NCBI RefSeq assembly: GCF_000715075.1
Contig: NC_134102.1
Location: forward strand, 43,781,348-43,845,347
DNA length: 64,000 nt
Source: Nicotiana tabacum
Lineage: Eukaryota > Streptophyta > Magnoliopsida > Solanales > Solanaceae
Direction: 5' to 3'
Made by a program: the position numbers and the translations under genes. Under the pieces are notes generated by a model. The model was not told the DNA's origin. It was given only the letters and a program-made list of their open reading frames with translations, and did no database searches. Each line of letters begins with the position of its first letter. The stretch's first letter is position 1. Below, piece by piece: positions 26,507 through 38,835 of the stretch.

Positions 26507-29500
26507 CAAAGATCCATATCATCCTATAGAAGTATACCTATATCCATTAAAAGATGCAGCGCCCCCGAAAAAAGGGACGTGAGTACATATGGAATAGTAC
26601 TCGTATGTAAGGTAGTCAAAACAACATATGAAAATACGGCAACTCAAATAAGAGGCAAATAAAGTATAACAACAAATAACGAAACATCCAATAAAATCAC
26701 ATTTCAAGTCTTATTATACTTGCATCCTTCTAACCTTCTTTCAGGATCAACTGCGCCATATGAACTATACGTGGAATACATAATATGATTTAATTGTATC
26801 AACAAGTACAAACAATGCCAACGGAAGTGGCACCTTCCACCCTTATTTTACACATACACATTTTGTAGACCGTCCTTAGTGTTCACACATCATATTATAC
26901 ACCTATGCGTCTCATAGACCGTTCACAACATTCACTTACACAATGCAAATACACCTATTCAAGGGCTTGGAAATACAACATGAAAATGATGAGTGATGGT
27001 AACAATAAATGGGCATAGATAGCCGTTAACGTCAAGCAAATTTATTAAGCGTTTCCACTCAAATTTATCAATATTATGTCGGGGATCCTTTATAACCACC
27101 CTCACACAAAGCGGCCCTGCCGCCTCACCCCAACATATACGGGCGGATATGTATTACGATACCACAATCTCGACACAATGAGACCATGAGCTTCACCCTA
27201 ATATATGCGGGTGGAGGTGTATCACCATACTACAATCCCAACACAAAGCGGCCCTGCCGCCTCACCCCAATATATGCGGATGGAGGTGCATCACAATACC
27301 ACAATCCCAACACAAAGCGGCCCTGCCGCCTCACCCCAATATATATGGATGAAGGTGTATCACAATACCATAATCGCAACACAAAGCGGTCATGCCACAT
27401 CACCTCAATATATGCGGGTGGAGGTGTATTCCACAATACTTCAATGCCTATACAAAGCGGTCCTACCGCCTTACCCCAATATATGCGGGTGGAGATATAT
27501 TCCACAATACCACAATCCCCACACAATGTGGCCCTACCGCCTCACCCCAATATATACGGATGGAGGTGTATCGCATTACCACAATCCCAACACAAAGCGG
27601 CCCAGCCGCCTCATCCCAATATATGCGGATGGAGGTGTATCACAATACCACAATCCTAACACAAAGCGGTCATGCTGTCTAACCCCAATATATGCAGGTG
27701 GAGGTGTATCACAATACCACAATTCCAACACAAAGCGGTCATGCCACCTCACCCCAATATATGCGGGTAGAGGTGTATTCCTTAATACCACAATCCCTAC
27801 ACAAAGCGGTCCTACCGACTCACCCCAATATATGCGGGTGGAGATGTATTCCACAATACCACAATCCCTACACAAAGTGGTCCTATCGCCTCACCCCAAT
27901 ATATGTATGTGAGGTGTATCACAATACCACAATCCCTACACAAAGCGGTCCTACCGCCTCACCCCAATATATGCGGGTGGAGGTGTATTCCCAATCACAA
28001 TACCATATATAAACTCAGAGCAACATAGTTTGTCATTACATTTAACGCCGTAATTACTCTTATCATTAGAATACTTCATGTTCATGCTCATCATGGAGAA
28101 CCACAACTCATTACATTAGCGCATGCATGGTAAATCAATAATTCGATTTCAATGGTACATGGGCCCAATTCCTTTTCTTAAAGTTCATCATCATTTAACA
28201 AAGGACATCTCGTTATTCACTCCCTTGACCTCTTGAGGTCATTATCTAGATTTATGACTCTTGGGGACTTAATAATCGAAGTCATTTACATACATTATTT
28301 CAGAAGCATACAACTATAGTTGAAACTATTGGGACATACAACACTTCAAAATTCTCATTTAGGCAACGATCACATTTCATGTTCATACTATCACTTATTT
28401 GTACTGACCATGGGTGATCATAGAACATTAAGAGCATTTAGAACATTTAGGAACATCATAGTCTTTAATCGTAAGAACGTAGGGGCTTATAAGACATTGG
28501 AAACAAAAGTACAAATACGTACATCTCATAACCTTTCACACCCTATATCACTTAATCCGTACTTTCAACTAGTTACAACATTATTATTTCATTGGATCTC
28601 TTGGCCATACATTTGATTCTTCTATCATGGTACAATGACCGTATTTCATATTCTACACTTTCATATCTTTCCTTTCATGGATTATCATCCTAAATATAAA
28701 CATATACAATATTCCTGAAATCACAACTTTAGGTTCATTAGTAATGAAGACTTTAAACACAATGGATTTCTTTCCGAGAAATGGAGTAAAATGATTGACA
28801 ATCGAAGCACGAATTAAAATCATAAACAAGTAACACATCGTTTCTTCTTGAACTACTTTTTCCCAAAAAGGACAATACACAATTTCCACTTACGAATATA
28901 TAAGAATGAAAAACACATTGAAAATACTCACTAAATATAGCATTAGCTAAAACAGCCACATATGGGCATCACTTGAGTTCATAAGCTTTTAGGAAATTCT
29001 ATTTTCAAAGTTAATTTTAGAATAGTTGAATCAAAGCTCATTTCATAACCTTTCTCACATCATCTCATTTCATGGGCATCATTGGCAACAAGTATACCTT
29101 TCACTCTTGGCATGTTGGCCACACTTTGTATCCCCTATTCACTTATTTCACTTCCAACCATCTTTATAGGTTATCAATAATAAGACAGTTCCAATCAAGA
29201 ATTTAGGTACACATATGAGCAATTAATAGTCTTAAGCATATTGAGTTTTCTCACACAATTTGGCATCATAACCTTTATTTGAAAAACAACTTAAAGACAT
29301 AGCATTTTAATACACATATCATTCTTGAACACATTCCCAAAAGATAACATAATGTGATAGGAGCATCTAAAAAACATTTTGAATACATAATTCTCGACAC
29401 TTTGCTTATTCGAGACAATCAAATTTATTGGGAAAAACTCGGTACATAGATTAAGGAACTTGAGACAACCATACTTGAAACTTATGAGAACATCATTGAA

Positions 29501-30349
29501 TTTAATTCTAAGATAGTAGTTTAGCCAACATACCTTGCTTTGAGCTATCCTTAAGTTACTACAACGTTCCGGAAATTCTAGCAATTTCAATCTATTTTGA
29601 GACATAACAAAATTGAACACAAATTAGGAAGGTATTCATGGTTTCAGCTCATTTGAGCATTTTATCAAACACTAGGTGTGCAAATTGGGCTACAAGGTTC
29701 TTCTACAAGATTTCCTTCATTCTACAACCCAATCTTTACTTATTTGAGCTCAACAATCTCTCCACAAACATTATTGGTACATACATGTATAAATAATACT
29801 CTCATACCCATGAATCATACTCCTAATCAACCATCTTCTACCCAAATCAAAATTGAAAACTAGGGCATGGAACCTTACTTCTTAGATGAAGAACTTGTGA
29901 GATTTCCTTATTGGATTTCAAAGCTTGCACAAGATCTTGATGAACAAAACACTTCATCTACTTCCTCTCTATAGAACACTCTAACTTCTCTCTAAAACAC
30001 CTCAGCTAATTGCTCCAAAATAAACCCCAAAGCCTATTTTTAAAAATGGGGTCGGGTTATGAAAATAGAAAAATTAACCCTCAGAAAGCAGGTCTGCGGT
30101 TGCATAATGGACTGCAGAATGGCTATGCGGGTTGCAAAATGCACTACAAAATCGGTGCCAAAAACTAGGATGTACTGGTCCATTCTGCAACTAGTTTGCG
30201 GTCGCAGAAGCACTTTCGCGATCGCAAAATTATTCTGTGATCGCAGAATCGGTCGCGGAATCTCATTTTTCCAGCCTTTGGTAATTTTGTCATAACTTCT
30301 TGTAGGACTGTCCAAATGAAGAACGGTTGGAAGGGTTGGAAACTAGACT
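26507..30349 (-). repeat. 3.8 kb tandem unit U5
   Basis: 3843 bp, 13 monomers. Its start shares GCCCCCGAAAAAAGGG with U6 only, and the segment 26519-26707 equals 30362-30550 at protein level, so U5 and U6 are a recent pair. Confidence 0.92.
27100..27990 (-). repeat. Minisatellite array e, 13 monomers
   Basis: Same family and same monomer order as array d. Confidence 0.95.
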
Positions 30350-31888
30350 CAAAGATCCATATCATCCTATAGAAGTATACCTATATCCATTAAAAGATGC
30401 AGCGCCCCCGAAAAAAGGGACGTGAGTACATATGGAATAGTACTCGTATGTAAGGTAGTCAAAACAACATATGAAAATACGGCAACTCAAATAAGAGGCA
30501 AATAAAGTATAACAACAAATAACGAAACATCCAATAAAATCACATTTCAAGTCTTATTATACTTGCATCCTTCTAACCTTCTTTCAGGATCAACTGCGCC
30601 ATATGAACTATACGTGGAATACATAATATGATTTAATTGTATCAACATGTACAAACAATGCCAACGGAAGTGGCACCTTCCACCCTTATTTTACACATAC
30701 ACATTTCGTAGACCGTCCTTAGTGTTCACATATCATATTATACACCTATGCGTCTCATAGACCGTTCACAACGTTCACTTACACAATGCAAATACACCTA
30801 TTCAAGGGCTTGGAAATACAACATGAAAATGATGAATCATGGTAACTATAAATGGGCTTAGATAGCCGTTAACGTTAAGCAAATTTATTAAGCGTTTCCA
30901 CTCAAATTTATCAATATTAAGTCGGGGATCCTTTATAACCACCCTCACACAAAGCGGCCCTGCCGCCTCACCCCCACATATACGGGTGGATATGTATTAC
31001 GATACCACAATCTCGACACAATGAGACCATGAGCTTCACCCCAATATATGCGGGTGGAGGTGTATCCCCGTACCACAATCCCAACACAAAGCGGCCCTGC
31101 CGCCTCACCCCAATATATGCGGATGGAGGTGTATCACAATACCACAATCCCAACACAAAGCGGTCATGCCGCCTCACCCCAATATATGCGGGTGGAGGTG
31201 TATCACAATACCATAATCCCAACACAAAGCGGTCATGCCGCCTCACCCCAATATATGCGGGTGGAGGTGTATTCCACAATACCACAATCCCTACACAAAT
31301 CGATCCTACCACCTCACCCCAATATATGCGGGTGGAGATGTATTCCACAATACCACAATCCCTACACAAAGCGGCCCTGCCGCCTCACCCCAAAATATGC
31401 GGATGGAGGTGTATCACAATACCACAATCCCAACACAAAGCGGCCGTTCCGCCTCACCCCAATATATGTGGATGGAGGTGTATCACAATACCATAATCCC
31501 AACCCAAAATGGTCATGCTGCCTCACCCCAATATATGCAGGTGGAGGTGTATCGCAGTACCATAATTCCAACACAAAGCGGTCATGTCGCCTCACCCCAA
31601 TATATGCGGGTGGAGGTGTATTCCATAATACCACAATCCCTACACAAAGCGGTCCTACCGACTCACCCCAATATATGCGAGTGGAAATGTATTCCACAAT
31701 ATCACAATCCCTACACAAAGTGGTCCTACCGCCTCACCCCAATATACGCATGTGGAGGTGTATCACAATACTACAATCCCTACACAAAGCGGTCCTACCA
31801 CCTCACCCCAATATATGCGGGTGGAGGTGTATTCCCAATCACAATACCATATATAAACTCAAAGCAACATAGTTTGTCATTACATTTA
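30350..31888 (-). repeat. Partial tandem unit U6
   Basis: Only the first ~1.54 kb of the unit, through the 13-monomer minisatellite and about 45 bp beyond. It is then joined to the element terminus at about 31889. The 2.3 kb single-copy part of the unit is missing. Confidence 0.88.
30943..31834 (-). repeat. Minisatellite array f, 13 monomers
   Basis: Same family. It has the longest uninterrupted artificial frame (31048-31872 plus, 274 codons of a 23-residue repeat), which reflects period 69 and not selection that I can show. Confidence 0.95.
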
Positions 31889-31926
31889 ATAGTGCTTAAG
31901 TACTTCGAAATTTCCGGGGTGTCACA
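31889..31926 (-). repeat. Right terminus of giant element
   Basis: On minus it begins TGTGACACCCCGGAAATTTCG, a typical gypsy LTR start, but it differs from the end of the solo LTR (minus TGTAAGGCTTATG). TSD TGATC follows at 31927. Confidence 0.65.
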
Positions 31927-31931
31927 TGATC

Positions 31932-34229
31932 CACCTACCAAATTGAAGATCTACGAGTGTAGTTTCCAATGGATTAAACTGTTCATTGATAAAACATTAG
32001 AGTAGAGCGATATTTGCATTTTTGCGACTGCACAGATTGGAAGGTGACATGTAGGTGCATCACCTAGTTGCCAAAAGGAGAGGTCTCAATTAAAAGCTCA
32101 TAAAGTGACTAGAGAGGGGCGGCCTAGAGGGGAATTTGAAGGACATATTAAGTCATTTATTTCACTCATTTTTCAAACCAATCACGTTAGATTGAACCCC
32201 TGCAACTTCTCCCCAAAAATCCCACACAAACCCCAGGTGATTTCGGGTGAGACGATGTGATTCTAGTACCGAAAACCGCGGACAGCTTGCTAGTTTCTCT
32301 TTCTACTTCATGTAGCTGCGTTGGGGGAATGATTTTAGATTCAGGACTATTTTTTCATGGGTTCTACTCAGTCCAAGGTAAGTATATACTTCTCCTTCCC
32401 TTATCTATGCTTCTACGAGTTGTAACTCAATTGTAAAGACTAGACCTAGCAAGTTTCGAAAGAGTGGTATGCTGTTTGTTGTTGCATCACTGTTGGATGG
32501 TTGTGAACTTATTTTTAAGTTGAATTCATGGGTGGTTCATAAGATAAGAGGCTTAATTATGTACTGTTGGTTGTGCTTCTCAATTTGAAAAAAAAGACAA
32601 GTAGGAAACATATTTTAGTAGACTGAAAAGTTAGCTTTGAGTTGCTGAACTTGTGGGACTGTTATGGGATCGTTTTAAAGTTGTATTTTGGCTGAAAATT
32701 AGTTGGAATTATTGAATATGTGGCGGTTGATGTTTTTGATAAATTTTGGATGGAGGAAGGAGTTTAATACTATAGTGGTTTAATCACAAACTGAGCTTGT
32801 CGCTCGTTGTACTATTGTTTGAATTGTTCTTACGTTGTTGAGGGGTTGAATGGATAGTATTAGCTGTTGATATTGGTGATGTTGTTGTTTTGTGTTGTTT
32901 TGTATTCATAGAAGTGGGGAAATACAGGGGAAGTGCTGCCCAATTCTCCGTACGAGAGCTAATAACTTAGAAATATGTTTTGAGTTCTTCCATGGTATTA
33001 ACTATAGTTCATACCTTGATGTACGTTGAAGTACTAGGGACAGTGTATATTGAGTCGTTATCAACAAAGGTATGTTATGGCTAAACCCTTCCTTCATTTT
33101 GGCATGATCTCATAACTACATGCATTTGATAACGAGACATAAAGAGAAGTTTGTATTCCTGAATTTATGTACATTATCCTAGTCTCATAAGTTATAGTAT
33201 CCTCCCTTATCGGGACTTTATATTCAGTTATGTATTATCTTCTTCAAGTCAAGAGAGCAAAGGTTCTATATACATATACATTATTATAGTATTTTCACCA
33301 CCATCGAACTATAATTGGTGGGAAGGCCCCTATTGGGTAGTATTATAGTAGTTTCACCACCATCGAGTTATAATCGGTGGGCAGGCCCCTATTGGGCAAC
33401 CTCTGATCAGATGGTAAGTTATGTACCAAGTCTACTGTGGCTGAGCGCCTATGAGCGAGGCCAAAATTCCCAAGATACAAAACCTAGTATGGCCGAGCGC
33501 ATATGAGCGAGCCTACGATGGCAGAGCAGTTACACGTACCGAGCCTTAATGGGACAGACGACTATTTTACTTACTATATTGAGAGAGTTGAGTCAGTATT
33601 AGTAGGTAAGCATACCTTCAGTTTATCTTTGACTCCCAGTTACTTTCAGTTATTATATTATCAATTCAGTTTCATCTTTCAGTTATTATGTTGCCTTACA
33701 TACTCGGTACATTATTTTGTACTGACGTCCCTTTTGCTGGGGATGCTGCAATTCATGCCTGCAGGTCCTGATAGATAACTGGATAGACCTTCCCAGTAGA
33801 CAGAGTCAAACATCAGCTTGGTTGGTAAGCTCAACTTCCTTGGAGTTACCAGGTCTAGACCTTGGAGTCCATTTTATATATACAGGTTTGATGGGTAGGT
33901 CGAGGCCCTGTCCTAACCATGATACAATTCAGTTATCTCTAAAGGCTTGTAGAAGAGTCATGTGTATTTTATATATCAGTATTGTGGCCTTGCCAGCCAT
34001 GTGTATATGTTCAGTTTGGTATTGTTGGTTGGAGACATTCATGGCGGCCTCGTCGCCCTGCACATTTATGTATATGAACTTTTGGGTATGTTTACCCCCT
34101 CAAATGAGAGCAACGTTATTTTCAGATGATTCAGAATATGGCCTCATTGGCCTTGATTCGTATTGTCTATTTGTAGGTAGGCCTCATCGGCCTAAGTTGA
34201 GAGTTACCCTTCTAGAAATCACAGTTACA
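31932..34229 (+). repeat. Outer element 3' LTR, second piece
   Basis: Continues the TGTTACACCCC LTR after the giant element. 33514-34229 matches the 5' LTR at 1-172 and 2730-3249. It includes two tandem ~70-bp copies at 33276-33400 (STCACCACCATCGA(A/G)TTATAAT-type). No gene is supported. Ends at the CATAG duplication of the Athila complex. Confidence 0.8.
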
Positions 34230-34234
34230 TAGTG

Positions 34235-35692
34235 TGTGTTGGTTCCCCAAGTATACGTGGCCGTCAAGTAACAAAGTAACTCGAAATTTGGATGCCGAAC
34301 CCACAGAGACTTAGATCAGTTGTCAACTAAGCAAAATAAAATAAATTAATTGTCCAAGATATTTAAGAGTGAAGTTTTTCTATTAATCTACTATTGCGGT
34401 AATTAAACAAGTAACAACTAATTTATCAAGAATGCAAATGTGTATGATGAGATTTTAATTCAGAGGATGTGAAAATTTCAAGGTTGTGGTTGATTTATCA
34501 ATCATATTAAGTTCAATAATCACACTCGTTAATCCAGATTATCTATGGTTGCTAATTAACCGGATCGTTTATATGAATAGCATGTTCCCACAATACTACT
34601 CGCCTGCCCACAATATATCAATCCTATATTCCTATGGTATTGAGTCAATCATGAACGAATATAATACGGTATTCAATTAAGCGAGACTGTTAGGTATATT
34701 CCTATCCTAACCGCGAAATCTTTTCCCGAGCCACGGGTTCAGAAACAAGCTCTCTCTAACTCTACTCTAATCTAAATACGGCTTTCCCAAGCATAGCATA
34801 GATAGTAGGGTGAATTGGTAGCTACAACAATTCACAAGTTAAAACTAGAATTAAAGAAACAACCACAATATGATAATCCGAATTAATGAAGATGTAATTA
34901 ATAAACGTTAATAATCATGTCAACCACAACCCTAGAACTAGAGTGCTTAGCCACTCATGTTCGTAGTAACAATTTTCCAGGTATTTTGCATAAACAAATT
35001 ACAAAGAAAAGATGAAGGAATGAAGAACTCGATAATTTTCTCCTCCTAAAGTTATTCCACGTAATGTTCTTGCCTCTGGTCACAAAACTCTCGAAAAATG
35101 GTGTTTAATGACTATTTATATGTGTAGGAAAAAGATCCAAACAAAATAACTAAGTCCAAAACCAAAAAGGAGACAAAATAGGCTTTAAAACCCGTAACAC
35201 CCTCGCTACAGGCCTCATGGCACGAGGCAAAATGCGAGCTTCTTCTCGCTGTAGCCCATGCGACACAAGCTCTATCACGCGCTTTAATCCTCGCCTGCTC
35301 TAATGCGAGAAAAGTAGCTCGCTACGCCTGCTGCTGCTTCGATTCAATTTTGTTGCCTAACATATCCAATTCACGTTTTTATTTTTTTTTTCAATTGTTC
35401 TTTTTGTCTTCTTTTGATTTGTCTCTTTTGTCTTCTTTTGATTTGTCTCTTTTGCCTTCCTTTGTAATGTTAAACTTTAATCCATATATATCCACTAATT
35501 AAATAATCATAACTCCATTCTTGTAGTATATAAAATACACATAAAATTTTTACTTTGCTCCCAATTTCGTCTTCAACGTACCTACACATAAAATAAACTC
35601 AATTAAGCACAAATATAGTATAGTTTAGCATTAAAGCCCCAAAATGTAAAGTAACTAATGCACTAAAAATATGGAATTATAGCCAAACATCA
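34235..35692 (-). repeat. Athila LTR A (subtype 1)
   Basis: Outer left LTR. Resembles LTR C throughout, including GGTGAATTGGTAGCTACAAC and the GCGAG-rich segment. Begins TGTGTGTTGG, four bases longer than the TGTTGG start of the others, and lacks ~10 bp near the start. Confidence 0.85.
35112..35120 (-). promoter_or_regulatory. TATA box of LTR A
   Basis: TATAAATAG on minus, about 570 nt into the LTR, in a context (CACATATAAATAGTCATTAA) kept in LTRs A, B and C and nearly so in D. Confidence 0.6.
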
Positions 35693-35702
35693 CTCAAAAA
35701 CC
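35693..35702 (-). repeat. 10-bp spacer between LTR A and LTR B
   Basis: CTCAAAAACC. Nearly the same as the C/D spacer at 45652-45661 (CTCAAAAACT), and both resemble the PBS-side flank (GCCAAAAACT) of LTR C. Confidence 0.8.
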
Positions 35703-36997
35703 TATTAGTTCCCCAAGTATACGCAAGTATACATGGCCGTCAAGTAATAAAATGACTCGAAAGTCGGATGTCGAACCCACAGTGACTTAGATTAACCGTT
35801 AACTAAGCAAACTAAAATCAACTTACTGTCCAAGATGATCAAAAGTTTAACTTTTCTATTACAACTACTATTGCGAAATTCAAACACCTAACCAAGGGAG
35901 ATATAGATTCCAAGGTTGTGGTCGGTTTATCAATCCTATTGAGTTCGTAATTACACCTGTTAATCCAAATTATCTATGATTGCTAGTTGACCGGATCGTT
36001 TATATATATAGCATATTACCACAATACTATCCGTCTATCCATAATATATCAACCATATATTCCTATGGTCTTGAATCTCACATGAATAAATATAATACAA
36101 TATTCAACTAAGCAAGACTGTTAGGTATATTCCTATCCTAACCGCGAAATCTGTCCCCGAGCCACGGGTTCAGAAACAAGTTTCTCCAATTCTACTCTAA
36201 TCTAGGCACGACTTTCCCAAGCATAACATAGATAGTAAATAGAACTCAACTGCTGGCCAAACAATTAAGCAATTATGCACAGAATTAGAGAAACAACCAA
36301 AGATGATAACTCGAATTAACGGTAATATAATTAATAAACTTCAATATTCATGACAACCACAACCCTAGAACGCATAATTGCTTCGTCTAAAGTCTCTCCA
36401 AATTCGGTCTCCCCTCATCTAAAAATTGTGTTTAAGGGCTATTTATAGGTGTAGGATAAAATTCTAGGCCTTCACGGCGGTTCTGTGCTCTACCTTTGTC
36501 CAATCTCCCCCAGAAAATGGTGTTTAATGACTATTTATATGTGTAGAAAAAAGGCCAAGAAGAAATAACCAAGTCCAAAACTAAAAAGGAGATAAAATAG
36601 GCTTAAAACCAGGAATACGTGAAGCACCTCACGACAGACCGCGCCTCGTGAGGAAACCTCTCCAGCGCGCTCCACCTCACTTTAGCCCTGGCAGCGCAAG
36701 ATCAAACGCGAGATTTTTTGCTCGCCTCGCCTGACACTGTAGCTTCGTTTCACATTGTTGATTTGTTGCGTAATATTAACTTTATTCCTTATATCTCCAC
36801 TGATTAAATAATCATAACTCCATGCTTGTAATGTATAAAATACATATAAAATCTCTACTTTGCTCTCAATTTCGTCTTCAACGTACCTACACATAAAATA
36901 AACTCAATTAAGCACAAATATAGTATAGTTTAGCATTAAAACCCCAAAATGTAAGGTAAGTAATGCACTAAAAATATGAAATTATAGCCAAACATCA
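35703..36997 (-). repeat. Athila LTR B (subtype 2), 3' LTR next to PPT
   Basis: Similar to D and E (ATTAACCGTTAACTAAGC, CTGCTGGCCAAACAATTAAG). It lacks a ~100-bp segment present in both D and E and has its own insertion with a second TATA-like motif (36440 region). Confidence 0.85.
36531..36539 (-). promoter_or_regulatory. TATA box of LTR B
   Basis: TATAAATAG on minus in the conserved U3 context. Confidence 0.6.
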
Positions 36998-37012
36998 CTA
37001 CCCCACACTTAA
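36998..37012 (-). other. Polypurine tract of the gag-pol Athila element
   Basis: Minus strand AAGTGTGGGGTAG directly before the LTR B start TGATGTTTGG. Confidence 0.75.
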
Positions 37013-38835
37013 ACGTTGCTCGTTCACGAGCAATCATACTACACTTTATATAGACACAACCTTTTTAAACAATTCTCCTAACTCATCACACCAAGAATCT
37101 TTAAAATTGACTAAGCACAAGAGTGTAACATCTTCACCTCAAGATTTGGCTCACAAGTACCATGCATTATTCACAACTCACTCACTTACTCTAACATAGA
37201 GGTCAATGACATTACCTTTCCTTCATGAATCAAGTTCCCTCACACAACAAAAGAGAGTAGTTCCACACACATTAAAATTTAAGAATAATTAGGAACTCAA
37301 GATAGGAAGAATTCACTCACTCTTATAAATAACATTCATATGCCACAAAAGATGCACCATAGGCTTGACCGTAGTGTACTACTCTACTAATCGAGCTCAT
37401 TCAGTCTAGGATCAAGTAGGACTTTAATTGGTTGTAATGTAGGCTGCGGGTCGGGTAGGATACATTTGAATATAAGAGTGACTACACCTCCCTAAGCACT
37501 TTAATACATACACTTTAATATTTAACCCCATACTTATGTCAAACCATAACTCCACCTTCGCATCAATGTATATTAACTCCATACATCTTTAAGCACAATT
37601 ACATCAAGAGTCACCACTATTAAGGAGTATTTTTCACAGTAATAAAACTATATTTTTCTTTTTGTTTTCAATTCAAGTGGCTCTTAATTTTTCAAAACCG
37701 TGCACCTTTATCATTATTTTATTAGTTCTACTCAAAAGCCAAACCAGCCACCCCACACTTTAACTTTTACAAAGTTCAAATCAATTCAAGTGCTCACGAG
37801 AGGTTAAAAGGTTAAACAAAATAGTTAATTCTAACAAATGGGTAAGGCTTGTAATGTGGTTGCCAAGGAAACAGGATTACAGGCTAAAAGGGGTTAACTA
37901 CGTTACATAACCATTAGGCAGGTAAATTACACATAGCTGGCTCAACAAAGAAATGCCTATATCACTTCCGAGAGTGAACAACACTACTATTTCGCTTTGC
38001 AAACACACGAGGCAAGTTCTAGATATCAAATGTAATGCACAGAATAACACACAAACCTCCCACACATATGGCATATAACTCACTCAGGATTGGATTCATC
38101 AAGGTCAAAGCAGTTAAGCAAATTTAAGTGGTACTTATACAAGAGTCAAAAACTGAGCCTAAGCGTCACAACCAAAGTACTCACTATTCTCAAGGCATAA
38201 CAAAGTCAAGATATATTTCTCCAATTCAATTCATCTCACCATGGCTCCTACTCTAAAAAAAATAAAACTAACTACACCCGTTTCAAACAAAACCCTTGTA
38301 AAGGAACCGCAGCACAAAGAAAAACCACGGGGGAATTACTACACTACCTACAAAGAAAATCTTTTTGTCCTTTTTCTTTAGACTTAAATCCCTCAAGAAA
38401 ACTGTCTAGGGGATCCATCGTCGGGAATAGCCCAATTGTTCTACTTTGTTTTTCCGATTTTTTTCATAAGAGAATTCTCCCACCCCACAGTTAAAAGAGT
38501 GCAGTGTCCCCAATGCACAAATAAAGCAAAACAATAACAAGGGTGGACAAGAAACTCCCTGAAAGGCCAAACACTGAAGCAATAGCGGCTCACGGGGTAC
38601 TCAGACTTCCCCCATACATGGTCCTTTGTGTGGGCACCCCGCACTTACTTCTCACCATCTAACTCGCTTTTGCACACTTCCAATGGCTTTGCCTCCTATG
38701 CTTATAATCCTGTAAAACAAAAATAAATACTACAGCAATAATAAGATAAAAAGTAAAAATAAAATAAAGCAGTAAAGATGGGTTGCCTCCCAACAAGCGC
38801 CTGATCTAACATCGTGGCACGATACAGAATCTCGT
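37013..38835 (-). other. Athila 3' non-coding region
   Basis: 1.8 kb between integrase and PPT, the place of the env-like ORF in Athila elements. No frame longer than ~67 codons and no recognisable env-like protein or membrane segment series is seen. It is homologous to 47041-48940 in the second internal region, so both derive from the same family backbone. Confidence 0.7.

Larger units (their letters stand above)
10951..31926 (-). mobile_element. Giant 21 kb LTR-like element with tandemly amplified interior
   Basis: Starts TGTCACGCCCCGAAATCG and ends TTTCCGGGGTGTCACA, imperfect inverted ends with TG...CA. It is flanked by TGATC at 10946-10950 and 31927-31931. Inside are a 379-bp single-copy head, five complete tandem units (3774, 3713, 3847, 3843 and 3843 bp), a sixth unit of about 1.5 kb and a ~38-bp terminus. 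No PBS, PPT or protein domain is present. The head and units are homologous to the 2.46 kb solo LTR at 3250-5712, so the whole is best read as one LTR with an amplified middle. The minus orientation is inferred from TATA boxes and from the end GGGGCGTGACA. Confidence 0.75.

Noticed and set aside
11923..31834. Regular short repeats resembling a CRISPR array
   Set aside because: Monomers are contiguous 69/70-bp copies without unique spacers, in plant nuclear DNA within an LTR.
31048..31872. Long reading frame (274 codons) and similar frames on both strands in the minisatellites, up to 219-274 codons
   Set aside because: They arise because the 69-bp monomer is divisible by 3 and lacks stops. 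Frames are open on both strands and shift at each 70-bp monomer.
37013..38835. Env-like gene expected in an Athila element
   Set aside because: No frame beyond ~67 codons and no signal peptide or membrane pattern; the same non-coding sequence recurs at 47041-48951.
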